Source: Persicimonas caeni (GTDB taxonomy: Bacteria; Myxococcota_A; Bradymonadia; Bradymonadales; Bradymonadaceae). Taken from it: a stretch of 64,000 bases of DNA. The number at the start of each line of letters is the position of its first letter. Within the stretch, counting starts at the first letter, position 1. Location of the stretch: positions 2,011,001 to 2,075,000 of the forward strand of contig NZ_CP041186.1 in NCBI RefSeq assembly GCF_006517175.1, in the 5' to 3' direction. This document shows positions 18,197-28,191 of this stretch, piece after piece. The position numbers and the translations under genes are program-made. The notes under the pieces were generated by a model, which was given only the letters and a program-made list of their open reading frames with translations, was not told the DNA's origin and ran no database searches.

Positions 18197-18793
18197 ATGC
18201 CTACGACTTCGCACGACCTCAAAACCCAATGGGGATGGATGGCGCTTCGCGGCGCTATCACCATCCTCTTCGGAATTCTCGCATTCATCTGGCCGCAGCA
18301 GGCGCTGATGACGCTGGTGATCCTCTTCGGCGTCTTCGCACTGCTCGATGGAGCAGCCACCTTCGCGTTCATGACCCGCGGCGGTCGCGCCAGTGGTGGC
18401 CGCGGCTGGCCGCTGTTCATCACCGGCATCGCCGGGTTGACCGCAGGCCTGCTGACACTTTTCTGGCCGGGCGTCACGGCGGTCACGCTGCTCTACATCA
18501 TCGCCGCATGGGCCGTTGTTCGCGGTATCTTTGAAGTGGTCGCGGCCGTGCAGCTGCGAGAGGTCATGCGCTCCTCGGTGGTCCTGGGCATCGCCGGTGT
18601 CCTGTCGGTGGTTTTCGGCATCGCGCTATTCGCCTGGCCGGCCGAGGGACTGTTGGCCCTCGTCTGGCTGGTGGCGCTTTACGCCCTGGCTGCCGGAGCC
18701 GCCCTTCTGATCATGGCGTTCGGGCTGCGCGGGGTGACAGAGCAAGGGCGTCTGCGCCAGGAGCCGCCTCGCGACGGTGCCACGCCGGCTTGA
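18197..18793 (+). CDS. HdeD family membrane protein
   Basis: This protein of 198 aa has six hydrophobic segments arranged as three similar pairs (ITILFGILAFIWPQQALMTL, LTAGLLTLFWPGVTAVTLLY, LSVVFGIALFAWPAEGLLAL), the signature of HdeD/DUF308 acid-resistance membrane proteins. AGGAGGAG precedes the ATG at 18197; an in-frame upstream ATG at 18116 lacks one. It lies 54 bp before the diadenylate-cyclase-domain gene and may share its transcript. Confidence 0.85.
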   Translation: MPTTSHDLKTQWGWMALRGAITILFGILAFIWPQQALMTLVILFGVFALLDGAATFAFMTRGGRASGGRGWPLFITGIAGLTAGLLTLFWPGVTAVTLLYIIAAWAVVRGIFEVVAAVQLREVMRSSVVLGIAGVLSVVFGIALFAWPAEGLLALVWLVALYALAAGAALLIMAFGLRGVTEQGRLRQEPPRDGATPA

Positions 18794-18847
18794 CCCGGAC
18801 CGCTCGACAGACTTCGCTTCCGCCAGCCTGAGAGCCCAGGAGGCGTG

Positions 18848-20287
18848 ATGCACGACCCGAACACATCGGCCAAAGAAGCGATTCAATATCTTTTTCCTGC
18901 CTTGGCTGCGGGTCTTGCGGGCTACGTGGGTGTGCACGGGCGACTGGCGGCGCTTTACGCGCGCTCACCTTACGCGCCGTTTCGGGTCTATGATCCTCAC
19001 GGCCTGGTGGGTTCCCATCGCGATATTCTTCGTCAAAGCCGCGCGCCACTGCACAGACAAGCGCTTGCTCGGGAGGGTCTTCTGATCGGCCACGACAGCA
19101 AGCACGCGGCCGACTGCCCCTACATCGCCTGGCTTTACGAGCCTCCCGTCTGGCTGATCAGCGATCAGCCCATCAAAAAGTGGCTGGAGCTGGCCGCACA
19201 GGCTGCCATGCTGCGCCTCGAGCAGGGCCCCAAAGCCGGGCAGGCCCAGTGGACCCACCTCGACTGGGCGGGCTCACAAATCATCGCTCAATGCATCCGC
19301 GAGCACTTCGGGCCGGCCCGCGCGTCGGTCGTCTCGAACAACGCCTTCGAAGTGACCGCCCAGACGGTCGAGCAACTGGGACGCGTGGCCATGCGCGAAG
19401 AAGAAGGCCAACTGCCTCGGGCGAAACTGGTCGTGTCTGATTGCGCGCTCCTCGAGCCACACCTGCTCGTCTCGTTTGCCGACCGCCCCGACTTCTCCGA
19501 TGTAACGCATGTGCGCAAGCTCTTGTCGACGGCTTCCATCGGCCCAAACGCGTTGGCCGCCGACGGCGAGCGCGTCCTGGGCATCGTCGGTCAGTGCCCG
19601 ACGCCGGCGCTGGAGGTCGGATTTCACGGCGAACGCGGAGCTGAGATGCACGTCGTCGACACGAACGCGCAGCGCCACCCGTTGTGCACGCTTCGCCTGG
19701 GCAGCGTCAGCGGCGCGCCGATTCGACCCGACCGGCAAGTCATCGAGAGCGTGGCCTCGAGGCTGCTCGGCGACGCCGGACATCAGCAGCCCGTCGCGCA
19801 CGCCTCCTGGCTGGCCGAGGTCATCTCCGAAGCCGCGGCTCACGGCTCCGGCTGCACCTTGGTCGTCGAAGATACGCCGTCACGTCTCATCGAAGTCGGC
19901 CATCGTCTCGAAGCCCCTTTACCCATTCGCGACAACCGCCAACTCGCTGCCGCCCTGAGCACCGTCGACGGAGCGCTGGTGATCGACTGGCAAGGCCACG
20001 TTCACGCATTCGGCGTCCTCCTCGACGGTCTGGCGCTCGAGCAGGCCGAAGATCGCTCCCGCGGCGCCCGGTACAATTCGGCCCTTCGCTACACCGCCAT
20101 GAATCCGAAGGCCGTGGTCTTCATCGTCTCTGAGGACGGACCCATCGACGCCTTCCGCGACGGCGTCTGCTGGACGACGCCGCGTCGACTCGAGCATCCG
20201 ACCGAGAAGCCGGTCGCGGACCTTGCGTTTCCCACGCTGCACGGCTACCTGGGCGCGGACCACCCGCAGGATTCAGCTCGTTGGTAA
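18848..20287 (+). CDS. DisA_N/diadenylate cyclase (DAC) domain protein
   Basis: This 479-aa protein has a C-terminal DAC/DisA_N domain (about 355-460), in which D374-G-A (STVDGALVIDWQGHVHAFG) matches the ATP-binding DGA motif. The second motif is R405-G-A-R-YNSA instead of the RHR of DisA and CdaA. IVSEDGPI completes the fold. The first 300 or so residues form an uncharacterised region, probably a sensor domain of the kind that precedes many DAC domains; no helix-hairpin-helix DNA-binding part of true DisA is present. It may make cyclic di-AMP. AGGAGG precedes ATG 18848 (GTG 18845 also possible). Confidence 0.7.
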   Translation: MHDPNTSAKEAIQYLFPALAAGLAGYVGVHGRLAALYARSPYAPFRVYDPHGLVGSHRDILRQSRAPLHRQALAREGLLIGHDSKHAADCPYIAWLYEPPVWLISDQPIKKWLELAAQAAMLRLEQGPKAGQAQWTHLDWAGSQIIAQCIREHFGPARASVVSNNAFEVTAQTVEQLGRVAMREEEGQLPRAKLVVSDCALLEPHLLVSFADRPDFSDVTHVRKLLSTASIGPNALAADGERVLGIVGQCPTPALEVGFHGERGAEMHVVDTNAQRHPLCTLRLGSVSGAPIRPDRQVIESVASRLLGDAGHQQPVAHASWLAEVISEAAAHGSGCTLVVEDTPSRLIEVGHRLEAPLPIRDNRQLAAALSTVDGALVIDWQGHVHAFGVLLDGLALEQAEDRSRGARYNSALRYTAMNPKAVVFIVSEDGPIDAFRDGVCWTTPRRLEHPTEKPVADLAFPTLHGYLGADHPQDSARW

Positions 20288-20360
20288 CCTGCCTTAAGGA
20301 CTCCGACGCAACCAGCACGTTGGACGCCTCCCGCCAGCGCTTTCGTGCTTCCACAATGTC

Positions 20361-21424
20361 TCACAGCTGAGCGCCGATCGCTCGGATTCGCTTGTGAACA
20401 GCAGGCGAGACATGGTGAGTGGCATGAGACTTACCAACTTGTTCTCGCAACTGCTCTGCAGCTCGTTCGAAGGCGGCCTCGGCACCGTCGAGCAACTTGT
20501 CCAACTGACGCAGCACCAGTCGCGGCTTGACACCGATGTCTGCTGCGAATTTCTCCCAGTTGTCGCGCCCTAAGCGGTCGGGGTTTCGCTCGCCGCCGAC
20601 CGAGAATGCGAGTTTGTGGTCGAGTCTCGGATATGCGCGGGTGCAAACCAAATCGTAGGCCGGGGCAAGACGTGGCCCGTCGTCGGCATACAGCATGGCG
20701 AGGTTCTTGGCGTGTCCGTCGGCATTTCCTCCGATCGCGCAGAAGATGACCCCACGGATCAACTCCCACAGATCAGCAGCAGGTCTTGCCGACAACGCTC
20801 TTAACCTCTGTGCGACTTGAGACAGCGTCGGGCCTCCATCGGCCTCGTACTTGCGCGAGGGCAAGACGCCGAGAATCTGGCAAAAGTCCTCCTGGTGAAG
20901 CCGCCGTACCGACTCGCCGTCGACCTTTCGGTCGTAACGCTCGACGTCGACGAAGACGGCGAGGTGCGCGCATCGAGCCGAGACCTAACGACAGTCAGAC
21001 CCAACTCGGCTGCGAAGCACGTGGTGAGGTATTCGTTTGCTGCAAGGTGAGCGAATCGCGGCGAGTCGAACGTGAGAATATGGGTAATCGCCTCGCTCCA
21101 AGCAGACAACGCGAGACCTGACGAAGTCACCACGACCGAAGCTTTGTGCTGTGCCCCTGCCAGTAACAGGCGTGGCGGGCGCTCTGAGTCGGCTAGAAAC
21201 GCTGGAGCTTCGCTGGCCCATTCTTCTAATGGTTCCAACTCGATGGGCTGCCGCTGGCGTTCTTCACGCGCTGGCTGATGTGTCTGCGAGACAAATCGCA
21301 GCGCGCCGGCCGTATCGTCGCCGAGGGCGCGAAGCAGCGCCACGTCATTGTCGACGCTTACGCCCAAACGACTGCAGATCGCGCCTCGCGGGCCACGTCC
21401 TCCGGTAATAAATTGGAGCGCTGT
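20361..21424 (-). pseudogene. hipA-like kinase pseudogene
   Basis: Three frames are needed to read the HipA family. The C-terminal frame (20361 to about 20970) contains FVDVERYDRKVDGESVRRLH, EADGGP, GNADGHAKNLAML and PAYDLVCTRAY. The middle frame (about 20970-21367) contains ALLRALGDDTAGALRF and LLLAGAQHKASV. A short third frame reads RSNLLPEDVARE up to 21420. So there are two frameshifts, and the N-terminal part (about 80-100 residues) is cut off exactly at boundary motif copy 5. No hipB antitoxin is present. HipA enzymes phosphorylate aminoacyl-tRNA synthetases; this one should be dead. Confidence 0.75.
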
Positions 21425-21939
<515 letters not shown>

Positions 21940-22142
21940 AACTGTTGCAATCCCTGCGGGCATTTCGCCCAAGGGACGCGTTTTATATGTTGCCTCAACG
22001 TGGCTGTCAAGGCTTCTATTCCAAAAGTTTTGGGGCCTGGCAGGCGCCTCTTGTCAGCGCCGTCGAGGCCCCCACTTTTTTAGCAGGCTGAATGAAGGCC
22101 GTATACCCGCACGATGCACAGAACGTGAACCACAGGGGCACG

Positions 22143-23198
22143 ATGACAGCCGAGACCACCGAAGAGTACGCCGGCGCCGACCGCGCGTTGCGCGACCTGG
22201 CGGTCGGGTTGCGTCGCGAGTTGCGGGGCGCGGATCTGCGCTCAGGCCGGTGGTTCTATCGGGTGCTGGCCAGCTACGTAAAGTGGCACGAGGAGCGCCG
22301 GCAGTCGATGGCGACGCGTGAGTCGAGCGAGTTGATCCGCCAGCGCCTGGCGCGGCGCACCATCACGCAAACCTGCGTGCAGGTCGCGCTGAGCGGGGCG
22401 GCCGCCGGGGCGTTGGTCACCGAGGCGACCATCGTGACCACCGAGAGCCAGGGAATGCTCGGGATCGTGGCCATCCCGGTGGCCGGGCTGACGGTGGCCG
22501 CCGACATGATCATGCGCACGCTCCTGCAGCTTCGGCTGACCTGCGATCTGGCCAACCTGTACGGGGTCGACGTGACCACCGCCGAGTTGACCGAGTTGAT
22601 GCAGCTTTGCGCGTTGTCCTACCGCACCTACGAAGACGACGGCGACGCATCGACCCAGACCGCCATGATCGAGCGCATCGCCCATGTGGAGGCTGACACG
22701 ACCTCCCGGGCCATCGGCACCCGGCTGACGAGCGAGAGCGTGGTGCGAAACGTCGTGCCTTTCTTCAGCGTGGTCACCTCGGCGACGTCGAGTTGGCGGC
22801 TGACCCGGCAGATGGGCGAGTTTTTGGTGCGTTATCTGTACTGGCGAGAGGCGCTCGACGAGGCGTGTGCGCAGGTGGAGGCCGAAGATCGCGCGGCCGT
22901 CGACCTGCTCATCGAGGGGTTCTGGCATATCTTCTCGGCCGACGGTGTGCTCGATCGCGCCGAGGTGGCCATTTTGGCGCGACTCCTCGGCACCCACGCG
23001 GTCGACCCGACGACGCTCTCCAAGGGGTTCAGCAGCGACGAGGCTGGCTGGCTCGAGCAGCTCGCCAGGCTCGACGACGCGCAGGTTGCGCTCCGGATTT
23101 TAGAGGGGCTGCAAAGGAGCAGGTGCGTCGACAGGCAGCCGACGGCGGCCGAGCAGCGTGTCGTCGAGCACGCCGCCGAGGCGCTCGGGTTGAACTGA
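22143..23198 (+). CDS. EcsC-like protein with TerB-like C-terminus
   Basis: This 351-aa protein (368 aa if the in-frame ATG at 22092 is used) has central hydrophobic segments ([60 protein letters not shown]) arranged as in EcsC-family proteins. The final 100 residues ([24 protein letters not shown], then LEGLQRSR and VVEHAAEAL) resemble a TerB-like helical domain. Neither assignment is firm and function is unknown. It stands alone after the tRNA gene. Confidence 0.5.
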   Translation: MTAETTEEYAGADRALRDLAVGLRRELRGADLRSGRWFYRVLASYVKWHEERRQSMATRESSELIRQRLARRTITQTCVQVALSGAAAGALVTEATIVTTESQGMLGIVAIPVAGLTVAADMIMRTLLQLRLTCDLANLYGVDVTTAELTELMQLCALSYRTYEDDGDASTQTAMIERIAHVEADTTSRAIGTRLTSESVVRNVVPFFSVVTSATSSWRLTRQMGEFLVRYLYWREALDEACAQVEAEDRAAVDLLIEGFWHIFSADGVLDRAEVAILARLLGTHAVDPTTLSKGFSSDEAGWLEQLARLDDAQVALRILEGLQRSRCVDRQPTAAEQRVVEHAAEALGLN

Positions 23199-23223
23199 AT
23201 TTGACTAATGAGGCGGACGCGGC

Positions 23224-23493
23224 CTACTCGCCCGAGGAGCCTCGGGACTTGCGGAATTGCTCCAGGAGTTGCTGCTTGGTGGATTCGTCGGCCGTGGAGG
23301 ACTCTTCGGTAGGGGTCTTGTCGCCAAGAGGCACGTCGTGCAGCAGGTCGACGACCTCCTTCATCTGCCTGAGGTAGCGGCGGCAGTGGTGGCATAGCAT
23401 CAGGTGCAGCCACATCCCGATACGCTCTCCGCGGGGCACACTTCCCTCGAGATAAGCCGTCACCCGGTTTGTGAATTCTTCGCAGGTAATCAC
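23224..23493 (-). CDS. Zinc-finger anti-sigma factor
   Basis: This protein of 89 aa has the zf-HC2 pattern CEEF...H-x3-C-x2-C (HLMLCHHCRRYLRQM) of soluble ZAS anti-sigma domains, with no membrane segment. The GTG start at 23493 has AGGAG five bases upstream and overlaps the sigma-factor stop codon (GTGA), so the pair is translationally coupled. It should hold the ECF sigma factor inactive, possibly in a redox- or zinc-responsive way. Confidence 0.85.
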   Translation of the reverse strand: MITCEEFTNRVTAYLEGSVPRGERIGMWLHLMLCHHCRRYLRQMKEVVDLLHDVPLGDKTPTEESSTADESTKQQLLEQFRKSRGSSGE

Positions 23494-24182
23494 TGCTTCT
23501 CCTGATACGCTTCGACCGCCTTTCGCACGGCCACGCGGCCGCGGTGCAACAACACGCGTTGATTGGCCGCGCTGATGTCGAGCACGCGACAGACCTCGTC
23601 GGAGCTCAGCCCCTCGACGTCGCGCAGCCAAACGACGGTGCGCTGGCTGGTGGGCAACGCCTCGAGCGCCCCTTGGACGACCTCGAGCAGCTTCTGCTTG
23701 ATGACCCGCTCTTCGGGGTCCAGCTTCCAGCGCGTCGGCGGCCGTTTCCAGTGGCCCGACCCATCAAAGCGTTCGGGCTCGGTGGACAATTCCTCGCCCA
23801 TGTCGACCTCGAATATCGACGACCAGGCGCGGGTGCGTGCGTCTTGCTTGGCGCGGCGTCTGGCCTGGTTGGTCAGAATGCTGAAGATCCACGTCTTCAG
23901 CGACGAGCGCTCCTCGAAGCGATCGATGCCGTCGATGACCGCCAGCCACGTCTCCTGGACGATCTCCTCGGCGCTCGCCTCGCTATCGACGAATATCCTC
24001 GCCAGGCGAATCATCGACGCGTGGTACCGGTCGATGAGCTCGCCAAAGGCCTCTTCATCCCCGCCGCGAAGCCTCGCGACGAGGTCGCGCTCTGTAGGAG
24101 GCATCTCCGAAGACATCGGTGTCTTGTGTCTCTCACCGGGGGACGTCTCCTCACAGGCTTGTAACGCAGAGACGTCCGTCAT
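23490..24182 (-). CDS. ECF sigma factor (sigma-70 family)
   Basis: This protein of 230 aa contains region 2 (ERDLVARLRGGDEEAFGELIDRYHASMIRLARIFV, then AEEIVQETWLAVIDGIDRFE and SSLKTWIFSILTNQARRRAK) and region 4 (ALEALPTSQRTVVWLRDVEGLSSDEVCRVLDISAANQRVLLHRGR). Between them lies an unusually long linker of about 50 residues (VDMGEELSTEPERFDGSGHW). Region 3 is absent, as usual for ECF factors. An internal ATG at 24116 is an alternative start. It is coupled to its anti-sigma gene; the two are likely autoregulated. Confidence 0.9.
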   Translation of the reverse strand: MTDVSALQACEETSPGERHKTPMSSEMPPTERDLVARLRGGDEEAFGELIDRYHASMIRLARIFVDSEASAEEIVQETWLAVIDGIDRFEERSSLKTWIFSILTNQARRRAKQDARTRAWSSIFEVDMGEELSTEPERFDGSGHWKRPPTRWKLDPEERVIKQKLLEVVQGALEALPTSQRTVVWLRDVEGLSSDEVCRVLDISAANQRVLLHRGRVAVRKAVEAYQEKQ

Positions 24183-24416
24183 CCGACCAAGGTTTCAATT
24201 TACGAACGCATGGATGCCATAAACCAGCCATATCTTGAAGCGCGCCGTTGACTCACTGGGCGCAAGCTTTGCCGACGCGCACTGCCCTTCCGCATATTCT
24301 GCAGCGCGCCGCCCCTCGCCGGGCAGGTCGCCGGGCAGGTCGCCGGCTCCACCTAACGTGGCATAAATGCTGCAGTCTTCGAGCGAGTTGACAGGCCCTC
24401 TGAATCGGAGACCCCA

Positions 24417-25124
24417 GTGAGCTCGAATTCTCCCGTACGTATCCAGTACTTCTCGGACGTGTTGTGTGTGTGGGCCTACGCCGCCCAGATTCGCCTCGAC
24501 CACCTCATCGAACACTTCGGCGACCAGATCGAGGTGAGCTATCACTTCTTGCCCATCTTTGCGTACGCCGAGCAGAAGGTCAGCCGCTCGTGGAGTGAAC
24601 GCGGCGGCTTCGAGGCCTACGGCGACCACGTGCGCGGGGTGTGCGAGCGCTTCGACCACGTCGAGCTGCATCCCGGCACGTGGGGCGAGGTCGCCCCTCG
24701 CTCGTCGTCGAGCGTCCATCACTTCCTCAAGGCGGTCCAGCTGCTCGAAGAGTGCGGCGAGGTCGACCCGACCCGCCACGCCGAGCTCGGCGGACGCACC
24801 GTGTTCGAGGAGACGATGTGGCGCACGCGCACGGCGTTCTTCGCCGAGGCGCGCGACATCTCCACGCTCGCCTGCCAGATGAACCTGGCCGCCGAGCTCG
24901 ACCTTCCCGTCGACTCGCTGCGCAAGCTGATGAGCAACGGCGAGGCGATGGCCGCGCTCTTCTTGGACATCGAACTGCGCGACGAGTTCTACGTGCGCGG
25001 CAGCCCCACCTACGTGCTCAACGAGGGCCGACAGGTCTTGTACGGCAACCTCGGCTACCGGGTCATCGAGGCGAATATCGAGGAGATCTTGCACCGACCC
25101 GAGCACGGCGCAACGTGGTGCTGA
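24417..25124 (+). CDS. DsbA family (FrnE/HCCA isomerase-like) protein
   Basis: This protein of 235 aa has a thioredoxin fold interrupted by an all-helical insertion. The N-terminal strand RIQYFSDVLCVWAY matches the DsbA-like sD-x-xCPWC motif, but the second Cys is replaced (CVWA). The cis-Pro region is RGSPTYVLNEGRQVLYGNLGYRVIEANIEEI. With one Cys it cannot act as an ordinary dithiol oxidase, so a glutathione-dependent or isomerase role is more likely. It starts with GTG at 24417 behind CGGAG. No signal peptide, hence cytosolic. Confidence 0.8.
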   Translation: MSSNSPVRIQYFSDVLCVWAYAAQIRLDHLIEHFGDQIEVSYHFLPIFAYAEQKVSRSWSERGGFEAYGDHVRGVCERFDHVELHPGTWGEVAPRSSSSVHHFLKAVQLLEECGEVDPTRHAELGGRTVFEETMWRTRTAFFAEARDISTLACQMNLAAELDLPVDSLRKLMSNGEAMAALFLDIELRDEFYVRGSPTYVLNEGRQVLYGNLGYRVIEANIEEILHRPEHGATWC

Positions 25125-25209
25125 TTCGGAGCGACAATTAACTTGAGCCGCCCTCTTCCGGACTGTACCGTCACGACATCGATTCAGTGTGTCGTCACGG
25201 AGCAGTAAA

Positions 25210-27999
25210 GTGTCTGGAAAGTTCAAGTGGTCGAGTAGTTTAGTCGCCTTGATGTTGACGTTCCTCGTGTCGGCGTCGGCGAGCGCCCAGACGTGGTTCG
25301 ACCCCGCGTGGGGGACCCGCGTGCAGGTCGATCTGACCGAGCCGGGCATCGCCGACCGCCCCGACGAGTACGTCGACGTGACCGTCGACTTCTCGTCGGC
25401 GCCGTTCACCGACCTGAGCACCGAGGTGCGCGTGGCCGACGCCGCGGGCACCGAGCTCCCCTCGCTGGTGCACTCCATCCAGGGGAGCACCGCCCACGTC
25501 GTCTTTCCCAAGACGATCGCCCAGGGCGCGACCGAAACCGTCTACATCTACTGGAACAACCCGCAGGCGACCGCGCCCAGCTACACCTTCCCGGCCGTCG
25601 AGGGCGCCTTCTACGGCAACCCGGGCTACAACTACGCCTCCGACGTCACCGCCGTCGCCGGGCTCAACGCGCTGCAGGCGTGGGGCAAAATCCCGCTGAA
25701 CATGCCCGAGATCGACGCCACGGCGAGCTACGACCGCGCCGCCACCCTGCAGCGACGCCTCGCCGGGATCTCCGCGCTGTGCGTGGTCCACGACTTCCTC
25801 AAGACCACCACCATCTACGACGACATCGCCATGTGGGGCTTTACGCGAGCCAACTGCCTCGAGCAGCGCATGTTCGGGCTGACCAACGGCGGCGACGAGA
25901 GCGTGATGGTCAACGCGGTGGGCGGGACCTACATCACCCAGGACTTCAGCACGGACGAGCAGCTCAGCTTCGATTGCGACGAGGGCGTCATCCCCGACAC
26001 CGGCTCGCATATCGAGGGCTACCCGTCGTCGAACGCCGCCCACGCCTGTCACCTTCGCTGGGAGCCGGGCCACACGCTGCCTAACGGCAAGACGCTGCGG
26101 TACCGGTCGTTCTTCTCGGGCGAAGAGGAGACCTGGAACGCCGACAATATCACCATCTACACGCGCACCTTCGAGCATATCCTGCAGGACAACCGCGTCA
26201 CTTTGACCACCGGCCCGGTCGAGCAGAACCTGACGGCCGACGCCAAGAGCGTAACCACCGACGAGGACGTGGTCGTCAACGTGGCGCTGAGCGGCTCGAC
26301 GTCGAACGGCCCGCTGAGCTACCGCGTGGTCGGCCTGCCCGCCAACGGCACGCTGGGCAACGTCGATTCGGCCACCGGCGACGTGCAGTCCAATCCCGTC
26401 ACCTACACCCCCGACGCCGATTTCAACGGCACTGACACCTTCGAGTACGTCGCCATCGACGCGAACGGCGGCGTGTCGGACCCGGCCACCGTCACGGTGA
26501 CGGTCACGCCGATCAACGACGCCCCCGTGGCGGCCGATGATACGCTCACGACCGACGAGGACACCGACGGCACGATCACCATCAACGGCCTGCTCGCCAA
26601 CGACGACGACGTCGACGGCGACGCGCTGACCGTCAGCGGGGTGACGATGGGCACAAACGGCCAGGTCGCGCTCGACACGAATACGGGCCTCGTCACCTAC
26701 ACGCCCGACGCCGACTTCCACGGCGCCGACGCGTTCACCTACACCGTCCAGGACGGCAACGGCGAGAGCGCCACGGCCACCGTCGACGTGACCGTCGAGC
26801 CCATAAACGACGCGCCGGTCGCCCAGGACCTGACAGTGACCACCGACGAAGACACCTCGGTGGTGATCGCGCTGGCGGCGACCGACGTCGACGGCGACGC
26901 GCTCACCTACACGTACACGCTGCCCCAAAACGGCACGCTCACCGGCACGGGCTCGTCGCTGACCTACACCCCCGAGGCCGACTTTCACGGCGCGGACACC
27001 TTCGAGTACACCGTCGTCGACGGCAACGGCGGGGCGGACACCGCCTCGGTGACGATCACCGTCAACCCGGTCAACGACGCCCCCCTCTTTGTCGACCCGA
27101 CGCCCGCCGACGCCACCGTCATCACGGTCACCGACGGCGCTCTGGTCACCTTCACCGTGGCCGCCGAGGACGCCGACGGCGACGCGGTCACCCTGTCGGT
27201 CACGCCCACGCCCGAAGGGGCGAGCTTCGACGCGTCGAGCGGTGCGTTCGACTGGACGCCGAGCTGGGAGCAGGCCGGGTCACACACGCTGACGCTCGAG
27301 GCCACCGACGGTCAGGCGACCGCCGCGCGCTCGCTGACCGTCGAGATTTCCATCGGTGATGCCGACGAAGACGGACTTCCGGACTCGTGGGAGGAATCGG
27401 TGGGCCTCGACCCGACGACGAAAGACTCCGACGGCGACACGATCGCCGACGCCGACGAGGTCGGCGACGACCTGAACGCGCCCGTCGACACTGACTCGGA
27501 CGGCACCCTCGACGCGCTCGATGACGACTCGGACGACGACGGCGTCACCGACGCCGACGAAGCGGGCGACGACGACCTGGCCACCGAGCCGGTCGACACG
27601 AACGACGACGGCACGCCCGACTACCGCGACTCGGACAGCGACGACGACACCGTCGACGACGGCCAGGATAACTGCCGCCTGGTCAACAACCCCGAGCAGA
27701 CCGACACCGACGAGGACGGCGTGGGCGACGCCTGCGTGGACGATATCGACGGCGACACGGTCGTCGACGCCGACGACAACTGCCCGTCGGTGGCCAACAT
27801 GGAGCAACTCGACGTCGACGAAGACGGCGTGGGCGACGCCTGCGACGACACCGACGACCGCCCCAGCACGAGCTCGGGCGCGGCCGAAGACGGCTGCGGA
27901 TGCCGCTCGGTGCACACGCACCAGCCGCTGGGCGCGCACCTGGCGATCGTGCTCGCCGGGCTGCTCGGCCTCGTCGCCGTACGCCGGCGGTGGAGCTGA
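25210..27999 (+). CDS. Giant cadherin-like/thrombospondin-3 surface protein with MYXO-CTERM-like anchor
   Basis: This protein of about 929 aa has a Sec signal peptide (SSLVALMLTFLVSASASAQT), an N-terminal beta-rich domain of about 330 residues (FDPAWGTRVQVDL...VYIYWNNP), then four bacterial cadherin-like/VCBS repeats each with DEDT.....L..ND.DVDGD and Y.P.ADF.G.D.F.Y. A further Ig-like segment (FVDPTPADATV) and several D-rich thrombospondin-3 repeats binding calcium follow. The C-terminus GCGCRSV, hydrophobic stretch, RRRWS resembles MYXO-CTERM-type sorting signals. GTG 25210 has GGAG seven bases upstream. Confidence 0.85.
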   Translation: MSGKFKWSSSLVALMLTFLVSASASAQTWFDPAWGTRVQVDLTEPGIADRPDEYVDVTVDFSSAPFTDLSTEVRVADAAGTELPSLVHSIQGSTAHVVFPKTIAQGATETVYIYWNNPQATAPSYTFPAVEGAFYGNPGYNYASDVTAVAGLNALQAWGKIPLNMPEIDATASYDRAATLQRRLAGISALCVVHDFLKTTTIYDDIAMWGFTRANCLEQRMFGLTNGGDESVMVNAVGGTYITQDFSTDEQLSFDCDEGVIPDTGSHIEGYPSSNAAHACHLRWEPGHTLPNGKTLRYRSFFSGEEETWNADNITIYTRTFEHILQDNRVTLTTGPVEQNLTADAKSVTTDEDVVVNVALSGSTSNGPLSYRVVGLPANGTLGNVDSATGDVQSNPVTYTPDADFNGTDTFEYVAIDANGGVSDPATVTVTVTPINDAPVAADDTLTTDEDTDGTITINGLLANDDDVDGDALTVSGVTMGTNGQVALDTNTGLVTYTPDADFHGADAFTYTVQDGNGESATATVDVTVEPINDAPVAQDLTVTTDEDTSVVIALAATDVDGDALTYTYTLPQNGTLTGTGSSLTYTPEADFHGADTFEYTVVDGNGGADTASVTITVNPVNDAPLFVDPTPADATVITVTDGALVTFTVAAEDADGDAVTLSVTPTPEGASFDASSGAFDWTPSWEQAGSHTLTLEATDGQATAARSLTVEISIGDADEDGLPDSWEESVGLDPTTKDSDGDTIADADEVGDDLNAPVDTDSDGTLDALDDDSDDDGVTDADEAGDDDLATEPVDTNDDGTPDYRDSDSDDDTVDDGQDNCRLVNNPEQTDTDEDGVGDACVDDIDGDTVVDADDNCPSVANMEQLDVDEDGVGDACDDTDDRPSTSSGAAEDGCGCRSVHTHQPLGAHLAIVLAGLLGLVAVRRRWS

Positions 28000-28005
28000 A
28001 TCAGC

Positions 28006-28155
28006 GCGCGGCTATCTTGCCCTCGTACTCTCGATGCGGGGGTATCTTGCCCTCGTACTCTCGGTGCGGGGGCATCTTGCCCTCGCCAACTCGGTGCGGG
28101 GGCATCTTGCCCTCGTTCACTCGGTGCGGGGGCATCTTGCCCTCGTTCGTATCAA
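28006..28155. repeat. Five tandem 30-bp repeats
   Basis: The unit GCGGGGGCATCTTGCCCTCG plus a variable 10-base tail ending in TCGGT is repeated with a strict 30-bp period. The first unit is diverged. A single unit-like copy (GGTGCGGGGGCCTCTTGCCC) recurs at 34382-34401. With no spacers of distinct sequence, this is not a CRISPR array. Confidence 0.85.
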
Positions 28156-28191
28156 GTTGACACGCACGCTCCGGCGCGGACCATCAAATGC

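Noticed and set aside
20981-21060. hipA as a functional toxin
   Set aside because: Two frameshifts and loss of the N-terminus make a complete product impossible.
25240-26988. Minus-strand open frame of 582 codons
   Set aside because: It is antisense to the cadherin/TSP3 protein and is low-complexity Val/Gly/Arg, as expected of a shadow.
28006-28155. CRISPR-like array of regularly spaced repeats
   Set aside because: The 30-bp units abut with no unique spacers, and no cas genes are present.
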